A DNA stretch of 64,000 nt, taken from Oscillospiraceae bacterium. Its GTDB lineage: Bacteria > Bacillota > Clostridia > Oscillospirales > Acutalibacteraceae. The DNA lies in the NCBI GenBank assembly GCA_031280825.1, contig JAITGE010000014.1:1-64000 (forward strand), written 5' to 3'. Position 1 is the stretch's first letter, and each line of letters starts with the position of its first letter. This document shows positions 7,681 to 16,006 of the stretch, piece by piece. The notes below the pieces were generated by a model that was not told the origin of the DNA, did no database searches, and saw only the letters and a program-made list of their open reading frames with translations. Both the position numbers and the translations under genes were made by a program.

Positions 7681-9064
7681 ACACGGCTCGGATACACTTT
7701 CGTGGAAAACAAAAATCAATTTTGGCATTGGCGTCGTTGGCAAATCCCTTGTGTATGGCGTGGCGGGGAAGTTTGAATATTTTCTGCTGACGCTCCTGGG
7801 CATGAAGAAATCTTTTTTGACCGTACTGCTCGTTTGCGGTCGGCTTTGGGATGGCGTCAACGATTTGCTCATGGGTTCGGTTATTGACAGCACCCGCAGC
7901 CGCTGGGGCAAATTCCGCCCCTGGCTCGCCTTGGGATCGGTGCTCAACGCGTTCGTTTTGATTGGGATGTTCACAAACCCCGCGCCCCTCCGCGCGGATT
8001 CCCCCTTGCGCTATGCCTGGTTCGCAATGTTTTTCGTTTTGTGGGATATGACCTTCACCATGGGCGACGTGAGCTATTATGCCATGATCCCCGCGCTTTC
8101 GCGCAACCCGCAGCAGCGCGACCAGCTGGCGATTATCCCGCGCGTTTTCGCGGGCGTTTTGGGCGTGGCGACTGCGTTCATCCTGGATATCGTTCTGCTC
8201 CTCGGCAAGGGCAGCGAGATGCGGGGCTTCTTTGTTTACGCGTCCCTTGCGGGCGCCGTCGCCATGGCGACAGGGCTTTATGCCGCCGTGACGCTCAAGG
8301 AGGCTGGCGAAAGCCCCGCGCCTGTGGCTGAACGCGTTTCGCCGTTCCGGGTGCTGCGCGTTATAGCCGGTAACAAGCAATGCCTGGCGACCATCGGCGT
8401 GATGATCTTTTTCAACCTTGCCGCAAACGCGACGAACGGCGCCTCGCAGTATTATTTCAAGTTCGTCGTGGGCGATACGAGACAATATGGCTTTTGGGGC
8501 ATTGCGCTGGGAGCCGCCAATGGCGTGGGGCTGTTTCTTTACCCTGCCCTGTGCAAACGCTTCGGGCGCAAGCGCGTTTTTGCCGCCGCCTTTGCGCTGC
8601 CGCCGGTTGGCTGCGCTTTTATGGCGGTTGCTTCCCGCGCGCCGGTGCAGACGTTCATCCCGCTGCTGCTCGGCGCTTGCGTCAGCGCCGTCGGTTACGG
8701 CTTCATGTCTGCCATGCAGAGCGTGATGCTGGCCGACAGCGTGGATTACGGCGAATTCACCACCGGGCAGCGCAGCGAGGGCGTGATCTTTTCCACCCTC
8801 ACAATGCTCAGCCGCATTGCCAGCGCACTGGGCGACGCTTCGCGGATGGGAGTGTTCAGCTATACAAGCTTCGGAGGGGAACACGCAACTGCGGCGACGC
8901 CCGCCGCGCGGCAGGGCATCGCCTTCCTGATGTATATCCTGCCGCCGCTTTCAATGATTGTTTCCGTTTTGATTTACCGTTTCAGCTACAGGCTGACCCC
9001 GGAACGCATGACGCAAATCCGCGCGGAGCTGGCGGAACGCGCCGCGGCGGGCAGTGAACAATAA
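7649..9064 (+). CDS. GPH-family (glycoside-pentoside-hexuronide) cation symporter
   Basis: This 471-residue protein has about 12 membrane segments and the GPH family start: WKTKINFGIGVVGKSL, then VCGRLWDGVNDLLMGSVID with the conserved D, and RWGKFRPWL, the cytoplasmic loop 2-3 signature. LADSVDYGEF is the conserved loop before helix 11. Members of this MFS branch import sugars or glycosides with Na+ or H+; the substrate cannot be read from sequence. The chosen start overlaps ribF by 32 bp; an in-frame ATG at 7622 is an alternative. Confidence 0.82.
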   Translation: MQANPQHLTHEHGSDTLSWKTKINFGIGVVGKSLVYGVAGKFEYFLLTLLGMKKSFLTVLLVCGRLWDGVNDLLMGSVIDSTRSRWGKFRPWLALGSVLNAFVLIGMFTNPAPLRADSPLRYAWFAMFFVLWDMTFTMGDVSYYAMIPALSRNPQQRDQLAIIPRVFAGVLGVATAFILDIVLLLGKGSEMRGFFVYASLAGAVAMATGLYAAVTLKEAGESPAPVAERVSPFRVLRVIAGNKQCLATIGVMIFFNLAANATNGASQYYFKFVVGDTRQYGFWGIALGAANGVGLFLYPALCKRFGRKRVFAAAFALPPVGCAFMAVASRAPVQTFIPLLLGACVSAVGYGFMSAMQSVMLADSVDYGEFTTGQRSEGVIFSTLTMLSRIASALGDASRMGVFSYTSFGGEHATAATPAARQGIAFLMYILPPLSMIVSVLIYRFSYRLTPERMTQIRAELAERAAAGSEQ

Positions 9065-9074
9065 GGAGGATCGT

Positions 9075-10070
9075 ATGCCGAGTATTCGCTATCTTGCCGC
9101 CCGTATCCGCCGCATGGATACCGCGCGGATGCGCACGGTCGCCCGCGAATTGGCGGCGAAGGCGGGCAAGCCCGCGCCGCTGCTGTTTCTGGATATGATT
9201 TATTGCGGCTTTCGCTACGGCGCGGGCTACATGGATTACCGCTTGTTTGAATTTTATAACCGCACGGCGGCGCAGCGGGCAACCTACCTTACGCGCGGCA
9301 AGAGCAACGCGCTTTGCCTTCGCTTTAACGACAGGGAACGCGCCGCGCTGGTGGAAGACAAGCTGGAGTTCTGTAAGCGCTTCCGTGCGTTTTTAGGGCG
9401 CGACTGGCTGGACGCAGAAGCGGCAAGCGACGCCGAGCTAGCCGCCTTCACGCGGAAGCATCCTGTGTTTTTCGCCAAAACCCGCAACGATTGCTGCGGC
9501 ACGGGTGTGCGCCGCGTGGAAGCCGGGGAGCAAGCCCCGCAAGCGCTGCGCCGGGCGCTGCTCCAGGCGGGCTTTGCCTTGTGGGAAGAGCCGATCGTGC
9601 AGCACCCGGCAATGGCGGCGCTTTGCCCGCTTTGCGTGAACACCTACCGCGTGGTCACGCTGCTCGAGGGCGACATGGTGCACATCCTGAAGGTGTTTTT
9701 GCGCATGGGCAACGGCGGGCATGTGGATAATTTGAACGCCGGCGGCTTTGCCGCGCCGGTGGATGCCGTAACCGGGCGCATCACGCTCCCGGCGGCAGAT
9801 AAAGAAGGCGTCTGCTACACCGTGCACCCGGCGACGGGTGCAGAGATTTTAGGCTTCCAAGCGCCGCTGTGGCAGGAATGCCTTGCCATGGTTCGCCGCG
9901 CAGCGCTTGTTGAACCGCAGGTGCGCTATCTTGGCTGGGATGTGGCGATTACGGCGGAAACGCCCATGCTGGTGGAAGCCAACACCATGCCGGGGAACGA
10001 TATTACCCAAATGCCCGCGCATACACCCGGTGGCGTCGGGATGCTGCCGCTGTTTGAGAAGTTTCTGTGA
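9075..10070 (+). CDS. ATP-grasp protein (sugar-transfer-associated type)
   Basis: The 331-residue protein resembles the sugar-transfer-associated ATP-grasp family often found in capsule or exopolysaccharide loci. Visible blocks are FFAKTRNDCCGTGV (ATP-binding lysine strand), LWEEPIVQHPAM (hinge acidic residues), VNTYRVVTLLEGD, and PMLVEANTMPGNDITQ, whose E and N would bind Mg2+. ATG at 9075 follows a strong ATAAGGAGGAT site. It begins 10 bp after the transporter stop, so it is probably co-expressed. The peptide- or sugar-linked substrate is unknown. Confidence 0.72.
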   Translation: MPSIRYLAARIRRMDTARMRTVARELAAKAGKPAPLLFLDMIYCGFRYGAGYMDYRLFEFYNRTAAQRATYLTRGKSNALCLRFNDRERAALVEDKLEFCKRFRAFLGRDWLDAEAASDAELAAFTRKHPVFFAKTRNDCCGTGVRRVEAGEQAPQALRRALLQAGFALWEEPIVQHPAMAALCPLCVNTYRVVTLLEGDMVHILKVFLRMGNGGHVDNLNAGGFAAPVDAVTGRITLPAADKEGVCYTVHPATGAEILGFQAPLWQECLAMVRRAALVEPQVRYLGWDVAITAETPMLVEANTMPGNDITQMPAHTPGGVGMLPLFEKFL

Positions 10071-10078
10071 AATTTTTC

Positions 10079-10107
10079 TTGCTTTATTCAACTGAATGGT
10101 GTATAAT
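10079..10107 (+). promoter_or_regulatory. Promoter of the DivIVA-like gene
   Basis: TTGCTT (10079-10084), 17-bp spacer, TATAAT (10102-10107), 54 bp upstream of the chosen ATG. Confidence 0.65.
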
Positions 10108-10161
10108 CATAACGATATCATGGGATGTCGTTATGTATTGAAAGAGAGGACGGTTCAGCTC

Positions 10162-10815
10162 ATGCGCGAGGATTATGTGCCGAACGAAAAATACCGCAAT
10201 ATGTTCGGGGTGGAACGCAACGGCTATGGCTGCGAGCGTGTGGATCTTTATCTTGCGCAGCTGGAGGTTGCTTTTAAAAAAATTCGTGAGGATAACCGCG
10301 GCTTAAAGCACGCGCTTGCCGAGGGCGGCGCGGCGCAGAGCTGCGGCACGCCCGCACCGCAGCCGGTTTCCTATGCCGGGGCGGAAAGTGAAATCGTCGC
10401 GCAGCTGCAGGCGCAGCTGGCCGAGCAGAATGACCTGCGCCAGCGGATGCAGGGGCAAACCGAAAATCTCATGGCGCAAATCACCGCTTTGCGCGGTGAA
10501 GCGGACGAGCTTCGCCAGCGTCTGCGCGGCGGCGCGCAGGGATACCCCGCCGAGCCGGGAGCGCTTGAAGGCGGGGACGCGCAGCTGATTGGGCGCGTGC
10601 TGCTTGAAGCGCGCGCAACGGCGGAGGAAACCGTTCGAGCCGCCCGGCTGGAGGCGGATGGCATCCTGCGCAAGGCGCGGCAGCGAACAGAGGAGCTGCG
10701 CGCGGAGCAGGAACGCGCTTATGCCCAGCTGCAGGACATCGCCTATGCTTTGCGGAACGTGCTGCGTGACGGACCGGAGGACATCAAACGAGGTGAGGAG
10801 TTTGCAATATCCTAA
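10162..10815 (+). CDS. DivIVA-like coiled-coil protein
   Basis: The 217-residue protein starts MREDYVPNEKYRNMFGVER and then GYGCERVDLYLAQLEVAF, a pattern close to the DivIVA/GpsB N-terminal membrane-targeting module. A variable linker is followed by a long coiled coil (EIVAQLQAQLAEQNDLRQ, then ARATAEETVRAARLEADG). DivIVA proteins mark curved membrane at poles or septa and recruit division or wall-synthesis partners. The Phe/Arg tip residues of classical DivIVA are not obvious, so the call is at family level. It overlaps the next gene by 14 bp, so the pair is coupled. Confidence 0.65.
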   Translation: MREDYVPNEKYRNMFGVERNGYGCERVDLYLAQLEVAFKKIREDNRGLKHALAEGGAAQSCGTPAPQPVSYAGAESEIVAQLQAQLAEQNDLRQRMQGQTENLMAQITALRGEADELRQRLRGGAQGYPAEPGALEGGDAQLIGRVLLEARATAEETVRAARLEADGILRKARQRTEELRAEQERAYAQLQDIAYALRNVLRDGPEDIKRGEEFAIS

Positions 10816-11512
10816 CCCTGACGCTTTGCGCGAGGGAGCTTCGCGGCTTTCTTCCGGCGGCGTGACGCTGCTGGAGGAAATTGACGCTTTGACCAATGAG
10901 ATTCTGGCGATGGAAGCGGAGGACGGATTGCCCGCGCCTGCCTTTGGCGCGGTAGCGTACAGCCCGCGTCGTGCGCTGCGCTTGCGTGTCGCCGCAAACA
11001 TATTTTTTTATGCCGCGCTGCTGCTTGCCCTCCTGCTAACGGCTTCGCTGGTGCTGAATCGCACGGCGGCAGGCGGCATCGGTGGGCTTCGCTTTTTTAT
11101 TGAACAGACGAACGCCGCGCAGCCTCTGTTTTCGCGGGGCGCGCTGCTAATTACGGTCAATCGCCCGGCGGCGGAAATCAAAAAGGGCGATGTCATTCGC
11201 TATTATGCTGTGGAAGGAAACGCGGATTCTTGCCTGACGCGCGTCGTCGCCGAGCGGCTGGAAAATTACAACCAGGGCGGAATGACCTTCTTCCGCACGG
11301 TTCGCCCCGCGCAGGGCGCAAAGCCCGACAGCATCGCTGTGAACGAAACGAACATAGCGGGGGTGAAGCTTGCGGCAATCCCGTTTGCGGGTTATGTGAT
11401 TTCCGCGCTGGGGGAATATGCGGCAGGCTTTGCCGCGCTGGCCGTGGCGCTGTGCTGCGCGGCGGTTTTTTTGCGCAAAATGCGCCTGGCGGCAAGGTCG
11501 AGCAGGTCTTAG
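10802..11512 (+). CDS. S26B signal-peptidase-like membrane protein lacking the catalytic dyad
   Basis: The 236-residue protein has a cytoplasmic N-terminus, a membrane helix at about 64-86, an extracellular S26B (SipW-like) fold, and a C-terminal helix at about 208-226. Family landmarks are clear: KKGDVIRYYAV matches the VGDVITY strand and IPFAGYVISALG the usual IPYLGYVVSFL. Where active enzymes have SxMxP the sequence reads TNAAQP (103-108), so the catalytic Ser is Ala105. Where they have THRVV it reads LTRVV (145-149), so the catalytic His is Thr146. It is therefore a probable pseudoprotease. The TTG start follows GAGGTGAGGA. It is coupled to the DivIVA-like gene, suggesting a role at the same membrane site. 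Confidence 0.68.
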   Translation: MQYPNPDALREGASRLSSGGVTLLEEIDALTNEILAMEAEDGLPAPAFGAVAYSPRRALRLRVAANIFFYAALLLALLLTASLVLNRTAAGGIGGLRFFIEQTNAAQPLFSRGALLITVNRPAAEIKKGDVIRYYAVEGNADSCLTRVVAERLENYNQGGMTFFRTVRPAQGAKPDSIAVNETNIAGVKLAAIPFAGYVISALGEYAAGFAALAVALCCAAVFLRKMRLAARSSRS

Positions 11513-11562
11513 GCGCGCGCATTTATCTTCCCCCGCAGTTCCGGTTTTAAATTGATCTGAGG

Positions 11563-12138
11563 ATGGTAACAAACGCCGCAATGGATGCAATCCCTGAAAT
11601 TGCCGTGACGAACCGGCATTTATACCAAGGCGATTTTTTTGCGCGGCTGGAACAAATCGTGGCGGCGCGCCCTGCGGCGGTTTTATTGCGGGAAAAAGAC
11701 CTGGATGCGCAAGCCTATATGCGGCTTGCCACGCAGGCGCAAGCCGTTTGTGCCGCACAGGGTGTTCCGCTGATCGCCCACAGCTTTGCCGAAGCGGCGC
11801 GCGCGGCGGGCGTTGCACGCTTGCACTTACCCTTCGCCGCCCTTGCCGCGCAAGCGGAGGCGCTGCGGGATTTTGCGCAAATCGGGGCTTCGGTGCACAG
11901 CGCGGCGGAGGCTGCGCAGGCGCGGGCGCTGGGCGCGGCTTATGTGATTTTTGGCAATGTTTTCGCAACGTCCTGCAAGCCGGGGCTGCCCGGACGGGGT
12001 CTGCCTGCGCTTGCGGAGGCTTGCGCGGCGGCGGCACTGCCGGTTTACGCGATTGGCGGCGTAACAAAAAAAAATGCGCCTGACTGCATCCAAGCCGGTG
12101 CGGCGGGCATATGCCGCATGGGGTATTGGGGCGCGTGA
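11563..12138 (+). CDS. Thiamine-phosphate synthase / TenI-like protein
   Basis: The 191-residue TIM-barrel protein belongs to the TMP synthase/TenI superfamily: AVTNRHLY (strand 1), VLLREKDLD (RExxL motif), PLIAHSF, LHLPF, GASVHSAAEAAQA, YVIFGNVFATSCKPG (phosphate-binding loop region) and VYAIGGVTKKN. The substrate-binding motifs are partly altered (IAHSF for xINxR, LHLPF for VHLGQ), as in TenI-type members, which are often thiazole tautomerases or non-catalytic. No other thiamin genes are adjacent. The start is uncertain: ATG 11563 or ATG 11581. Confidence 0.72.
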   Translation: MVTNAAMDAIPEIAVTNRHLYQGDFFARLEQIVAARPAAVLLREKDLDAQAYMRLATQAQAVCAAQGVPLIAHSFAEAARAAGVARLHLPFAALAAQAEALRDFAQIGASVHSAAEAAQARALGAAYVIFGNVFATSCKPGLPGRGLPALAEACAAAALPVYAIGGVTKKNAPDCIQAGAAGICRMGYWGA

Positions 12139-12180
12139 GTTTCGCTTTCTGCTCCGCGCGGCGGCGAAAGGAATTTTGGT

Positions 12181-13287
12181 ATGCAAGGCTTTCTTCAGAC
12201 CCTTGGCGCCTGTCTGCCCGCGCACGCGGCGGCTTTGCTTTGCGCGCCTGTGGCGCGGCGATTTTTGACGGGGTTTCCCTCTTCGGCGGGAATCTTAATC
12301 GTAACGCGGCAAACCGCTCTTTTTTTGACGGATAGCCGTTACATTGAGGCGGCGCGGGCGCATGTCAGCGTCTGCACGGTGCAGGAGCTTTTGGACGCAT
12401 CCAAGCAACTGCGTAGGTTCTGCAAGGCAGAGGATATCCGGCGCGTCTTTTTGGAAACGGAGAGCGCGACGCTTGCCGACGTGCGCAAATATCGCAGGTG
12501 GCTGCCGGATTGCATCATTGAAACAGAGGAGCGTCGCGTTGACCGCGCGCTGCGCAAAATGCGCCGCGAAAAGCGACCGTGGCAGGTCGATTGCATCATA
12601 CGAGCGCAGCGCATAGCCGAAGCCGCCTACGCCGCGCTGCTTACCGAGGATGTGCGCGCGGGCATTACGGAGCGCGAATTGGCGCTGGCGCTGGATTCCC
12701 GGCTGTTGCGCGGGGGCGCGGAGGCGCTTTCGTTCGAAACCATTGTGGTGGCAGGTGAAAACGGCGCAAGCCCGCACGGCGTGCCAAGCGACCGCGCTCT
12801 GCGGCACGGTGATTTGGTGACACTGGATTTCGGCGCAGTCTGCCAGGGATGGCACAGCGACATGACGCGCACTTTTGCGCTCGGCGCGGTGTGTGAAGCG
12901 CAGCGAAACATATTTGAAACGGTGCTGACAGCACAAAAAACAGCTCTGGACGCGTTGCGCCCAGGGCTTAGCTGCAAGGAAGCCGACGACGCCGCGCGCC
13001 GCGTGGTGGAGCAAGCGGGCTACGGTGAATATTTTCGGCACGGAACGGGGCACGGCGTCGGTCTGGAGATCCACGAGGCGCCCGTATTGTCGCCCAAAAG
13101 CAAGGATACACTCGCCCCGGGCGATGTTGTAACCGTCGAGCCCGGAATTTATGTCCCGGGGGTTTGCGGCGTGCGCATTGAGGATATGGCTTTGATCACC
13201 GAAAACGGTTCCCAGAACCTCACCCTTGCGCCAAAGGAATTCCATTGTGTCTGCGCGTCTGCCGTTCTTCCCGAAAGGAACGGTTAG
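12181..13287 (+). CDS. M24 family Xaa-Pro aminopeptidase
   Basis: The 368-residue cytoplasmic metallopeptidase has a creatinase-like N-terminal domain (to about 130) and a pita-bread catalytic domain. The five metal ligands are recognisable in LDFGAVCQGWHSDMTRTF (two Asp), HGTGHGVGLEIHEAP (His), VEPGIYVPG (Glu) and GVRIEDM (Glu). It releases N-terminal residues next to proline. The gene converges on the minus-strand metallopeptidase gene, and their stop codons overlap by 4 bp. Confidence 0.9.
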   Translation: MQGFLQTLGACLPAHAAALLCAPVARRFLTGFPSSAGILIVTRQTALFLTDSRYIEAARAHVSVCTVQELLDASKQLRRFCKAEDIRRVFLETESATLADVRKYRRWLPDCIIETEERRVDRALRKMRREKRPWQVDCIIRAQRIAEAAYAALLTEDVRAGITERELALALDSRLLRGGAEALSFETIVVAGENGASPHGVPSDRALRHGDLVTLDFGAVCQGWHSDMTRTFALGAVCEAQRNIFETVLTAQKTALDALRPGLSCKEADDAARRVVEQAGYGEYFRHGTGHGVGLEIHEAPVLSPKSKDTLAPGDVVTVEPGIYVPGVCGVRIEDMALITENGSQNLTLAPKEFHCVCASAVLPERNG

Positions 13288-13745
13288 CGTTTTTTGTCTG
13301 AACGCAGAGCAGGTTCCAAAAATTCTTCCCGTGCCCAGCGACAGCCCCAGTTGTTTGCCCAACTCTCGCAATAAAGGCTGTAGTAGCTCACGCTGTTGTT
13401 TTTGCGCCAGCGCACCAGCGGCGGCAGATTGCACCACAGGAAGGACGGAATAGCGACGACCGGCCAATACAGCGCCCCCAGCAGCAGGGATTGCACGCAA
13501 TGCCCAAATTCATGAATGCGCGTGTCATGGGTATAGACCGCGCCGTTGCCGGGGTTCATAAAAATGAAGCAGCCCAGACTTACGCCGCCAAAGCCGCTCT
13601 TTTCGATGTATGTAACAAAGCCTTGCCGGAAGCGCTCCTGCGGCCATTTTCCCCGGCAAGCAAGATAACCGAGACCGCCCGCAAGATTTTGCGGCAGCGC
13701 CCAAGTGAATTGGATCAGATAAAACAGCCATTTGGGGAATTTCAC
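13284..13745 (-). CDS. Small membrane-associated HExGH putative metalloprotease
   Basis: The 153-residue protein contains RIHEFGHCVQSLLLGALYW, an HExGH zinc motif within a hydrophobic stretch, and a second hydrophobic run, VVAIPSFLWCNLPPL. Further on, YYSLYCESWANNWG resembles the ESWAD segment that carries the third ligand in related small Firmicutes proteins. The substrate is unknown. It lies upstream of nadC only in map order: the gene is transcribed toward pepP-type M24, and nadC starts its own leftward unit. Confidence 0.6.
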   Translation of the reverse strand: MKFPKWLFYLIQFTWALPQNLAGGLGYLACRGKWPQERFRQGFVTYIEKSGFGGVSLGCFIFMNPGNGAVYTHDTRIHEFGHCVQSLLLGALYWPVVAIPSFLWCNLPPLVRWRKNNSVSYYSLYCESWANNWGCRWAREEFLEPALRSDKKR

Positions 13746-13788
13746 GCGGCTCCTCCGTCCCGGGCGCGCCGCTCCATCGTTCTACGCC

Positions 13789-14640
13789 CTATTCCGTTTG
13801 AATTTTCATGGATATGTTCGCCGCCCGCGCCGAATGCGTCAACGCGCCAAGGGAGAGGATATCCACCCCTGTGGCGGCGACGGCGGCGGCGTTAGCTTCC
13901 GTGATATCGCCCGAGGCCTCCAGCGGTACACGTCGCGCCGAGGAACCGCGCACCAGCGCAACCGCTTCGCGCATTTGCTCGCGGCTCATGTTGTCGAGCA
14001 TAATGACGTCCGCGCCCGCCATGAGCGCATCCTGCACCTCTTCAAGGGTGCGGGCTTCCACCTCGAGCTTAACCATATGCCCTAAGTGAACCCGCGCGGC
14101 GGCGACGGCCTTTGCGATCGAGCCGGCGGCGTCAATATGGTTGTCCTTGAGCATCACGCCATCGCTGAGGCTGAAGCGGTGGTTGCTTCCGCCGCCGCAG
14201 CGAACCGCGTATTTTTGTAACGCGCGCAAGCCCGGCAGCGTCTTGCGCGTGTCGGCGACGCGGGCGCTTGTTCCCTCCACGGTGCGGCAAACCCGCGCTG
14301 TCGCCGTGGCGACGCCGCTCAGGTGCTGGAGCAGGTTCAGCGCCGTACGCTCCCCCTGCAGAAGTGCCGCTGTGGGACCCTCCAGGGTTAGCAACCGATC
14401 GCCGGGGGCAAAGGCTTCACCGTCGTCCTTCAGGATTTTCCCCGCACAGGTGGGATCAAGCAGCGTGAACGTACGCAAAAAAATCGCGGCGCCACAAAGC
14501 ACGCCCTCGCTCTTTGCCAGCAGATAAGCGTTGCTGCGGTGCGACGGCGGGAATAACCCTTCGCACGAAAGATCCAAATAAGGAACGTCCTCCCGCAATG
14601 CGCGCAGCAGGATTTCATCCACCTGAAACCATGGGAGCAT
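13789..14640 (-). CDS. nadC: Nicotinate-nucleotide pyrophosphorylase (carboxylating)
   Basis: NadC converts quinolinate and PRPP to nicotinate mononucleotide in de novo NAD synthesis. The roughly 283-residue protein is full length. It has a ferredoxin-like N-terminal domain and a barrel with ERTALNLLQHLSGVAT, DTRKTLPGLRALQKYAVRCGG (the DTRKTxPGxR motif with catalytic and PRPP-binding residues), LKDNHI and ADVIMLDNMS. ATG 14640 is preferred to GTG 14652. nadA and nadB are not nearby. It lies 24 bp after ricT. Confidence 0.94.
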   Translation of the reverse strand: MLPWFQVDEILLRALREDVPYLDLSCEGLFPPSHRSNAYLLAKSEGVLCGAAIFLRTFTLLDPTCAGKILKDDGEAFAPGDRLLTLEGPTAALLQGERTALNLLQHLSGVATATARVCRTVEGTSARVADTRKTLPGLRALQKYAVRCGGGSNHRFSLSDGVMLKDNHIDAAGSIAKAVAAARVHLGHMVKLEVEARTLEEVQDALMAGADVIMLDNMSREQMREAVALVRGSSARRVPLEASGDITEANAAAVAATGVDILSLGALTHSARAANISMKIQTE

Positions 14641-14664
14641 AGCGCAATCCACCGACCTTCACAT

Positions 14665-15972
14665 TCAAGAATCGCCCTTCGGCTTTTGATCCGTATCCGG
14701 CTTGCCGCGTTTCTTTTGCCAGGGCTGGCGCTGGGCGCTGCGGCGTTCGTTCTGCGGGCGTTCCTCCGGCGGCTTGGGCGCGAAAGCGCGGCGCACTTCG
14801 CCGTAACGCGGTACGTTTTCGTAGCCTTGCGCGGGGGAAACCGGCTGCGCCGGCGGCTGTGGCTGCCGTACCTGCGGCGGTCGCTGCCGCGGCTGCTGCG
14901 TTGACCGTTCCGAACGCTGCGGCTTCACAGGCTGCTGCGGTTTCGTTTGTTCTGAGCGCTGCGGCGTCTGTGGCTCGCGCCGCTTGGGCTGGTGGCGCTC
15001 CCGCCAATTGCCGCCCCTTTGTTTAGGCCCCTGCGGCGCGATGCGCCCTTCGTCACTTACGGGGGCTTCCGCTTCCGCCGTGGTCGGCGCTTCCGTAACC
15101 GCCGGTGCTTCCTCTGTCACGCTGTCCGCCTCCGCCGCGCCTTCTTCCTGCGGCGCGATGCGGCGCTTGCGACCCTCAAGCTTGTCCAAAGGAAATGTCT
15201 GCGCGGAAGCGTCCTGCCGCCGATCCAACCGCACGCGCACGGTTTCGGAAACCGCGTTGATCTCCGTCACCAGCCCACGTCCCTCCGGCGTTTCGACAAA
15301 CTCGCCGGGGCGCGGCATATGCTTGAGCGCATCCTCATAAGCAGCTTCCTCGTATTTTAAGCAGCACATCAGCCGCCCGCAGGTGCCGCTGATTTTGGTT
15401 GGGTTGAGCGAAAGATTCTGCTCCTTCGCCATTTTGATGGAAACAGGATGAAAATCCCCCATGTATAAGTTGCAGCAGAACGGGCGCCCGCAAATGCCCA
15501 GACCGCCGAGCAGCTTTGCCTCATCCCGCACGCCGATCTGCCGCATTTCAATGCGAGTGCGGAATTCCCGTGCCAAATCCCGCACCAGCGCACGGAAATC
15601 CACACGCTGGTCAGCGGTGAAATGGAACATAATCTTGCTTGCGTCGAAGGCGTATTCCACACCGACCAGCTTCATATCCAGCCCATGCTCACTGATTTTT
15701 GTTTCACAAATGTCAAACGCCGCGGCTTCTTTTTTTGCCTTGTTTTCCAGCGCTTGCAGATCCTCTGCCGTCGCTACGCGGATCATCATTTTAAGCGGAC
15801 GAGCCAGCTGGTCGTCCGGCAGCTCCGTTCTGCCTTGAATGACCTCGCCGCACTCAACGCCGCGCGCGGTTTCAACCACCACGCGGTCGCCTTTACGCAC
15901 TTCATTTTCACCGGGATCAAAATGGTAAACCCGCCCCACCTCGCGGAAACGGACGCCAATCACAGTCGCCAT
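14665..15972 (-). CDS. ricT: RicT/YaaT PSP1-domain protein with long disordered tail
   Basis: Residues 1 to about 265 form the PSP1/RicT domain (VIGVRFREVGRVYHFDPG, GLGICGRPFCCNLYMGDF, GTCGRLMCCLKYEEAAYE). The conserved cysteines in CGRPFCC and CGRLMCC bind Fe-S clusters in the B. subtilis RicAFT complex, which promotes RNA maturation with RNase Y and affects sporulation. Residues about 270-435 are a low-complexity tail rich in Pro, Gln, Arg and Glu, unusually long for the family. The order darA-holB-ricT on one strand is classic for Firmicutes. Confidence 0.92.
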   Translation of the reverse strand: MATVIGVRFREVGRVYHFDPGENEVRKGDRVVVETARGVECGEVIQGRTELPDDQLARPLKMMIRVATAEDLQALENKAKKEAAAFDICETKISEHGLDMKLVGVEYAFDASKIMFHFTADQRVDFRALVRDLAREFRTRIEMRQIGVRDEAKLLGGLGICGRPFCCNLYMGDFHPVSIKMAKEQNLSLNPTKISGTCGRLMCCLKYEEAAYEDALKHMPRPGEFVETPEGRGLVTEINAVSETVRVRLDRRQDASAQTFPLDKLEGRKRRIAPQEEGAAEADSVTEEAPAVTEAPTTAEAEAPVSDEGRIAPQGPKQRGGNWRERHQPKRREPQTPQRSEQTKPQQPVKPQRSERSTQQPRQRPPQVRQPQPPAQPVSPAQGYENVPRYGEVRRAFAPKPPEERPQNERRSAQRQPWQKKRGKPDTDQKPKGDS

Positions 15973-16006
15973 ATATTCTCCTTTGGTTTTGGTCTAATTC
16001 TCATTT

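Noticed and set aside
7220..8884. 554-codon open frame on the minus strand
   Set aside because: It is antisense to ribF and the GPH symporter, both with clear family motifs, and its translation is low in hydrophobic residues and rich in His, Arg, Gln and Ala, as expected for shadow frames of GC-rich genes.
11563..12138. Firm thiE assignment
   Set aside because: Key substrate-binding motifs differ from ThiE and no thiamin genes are adjacent, so only superfamily membership is claimed.
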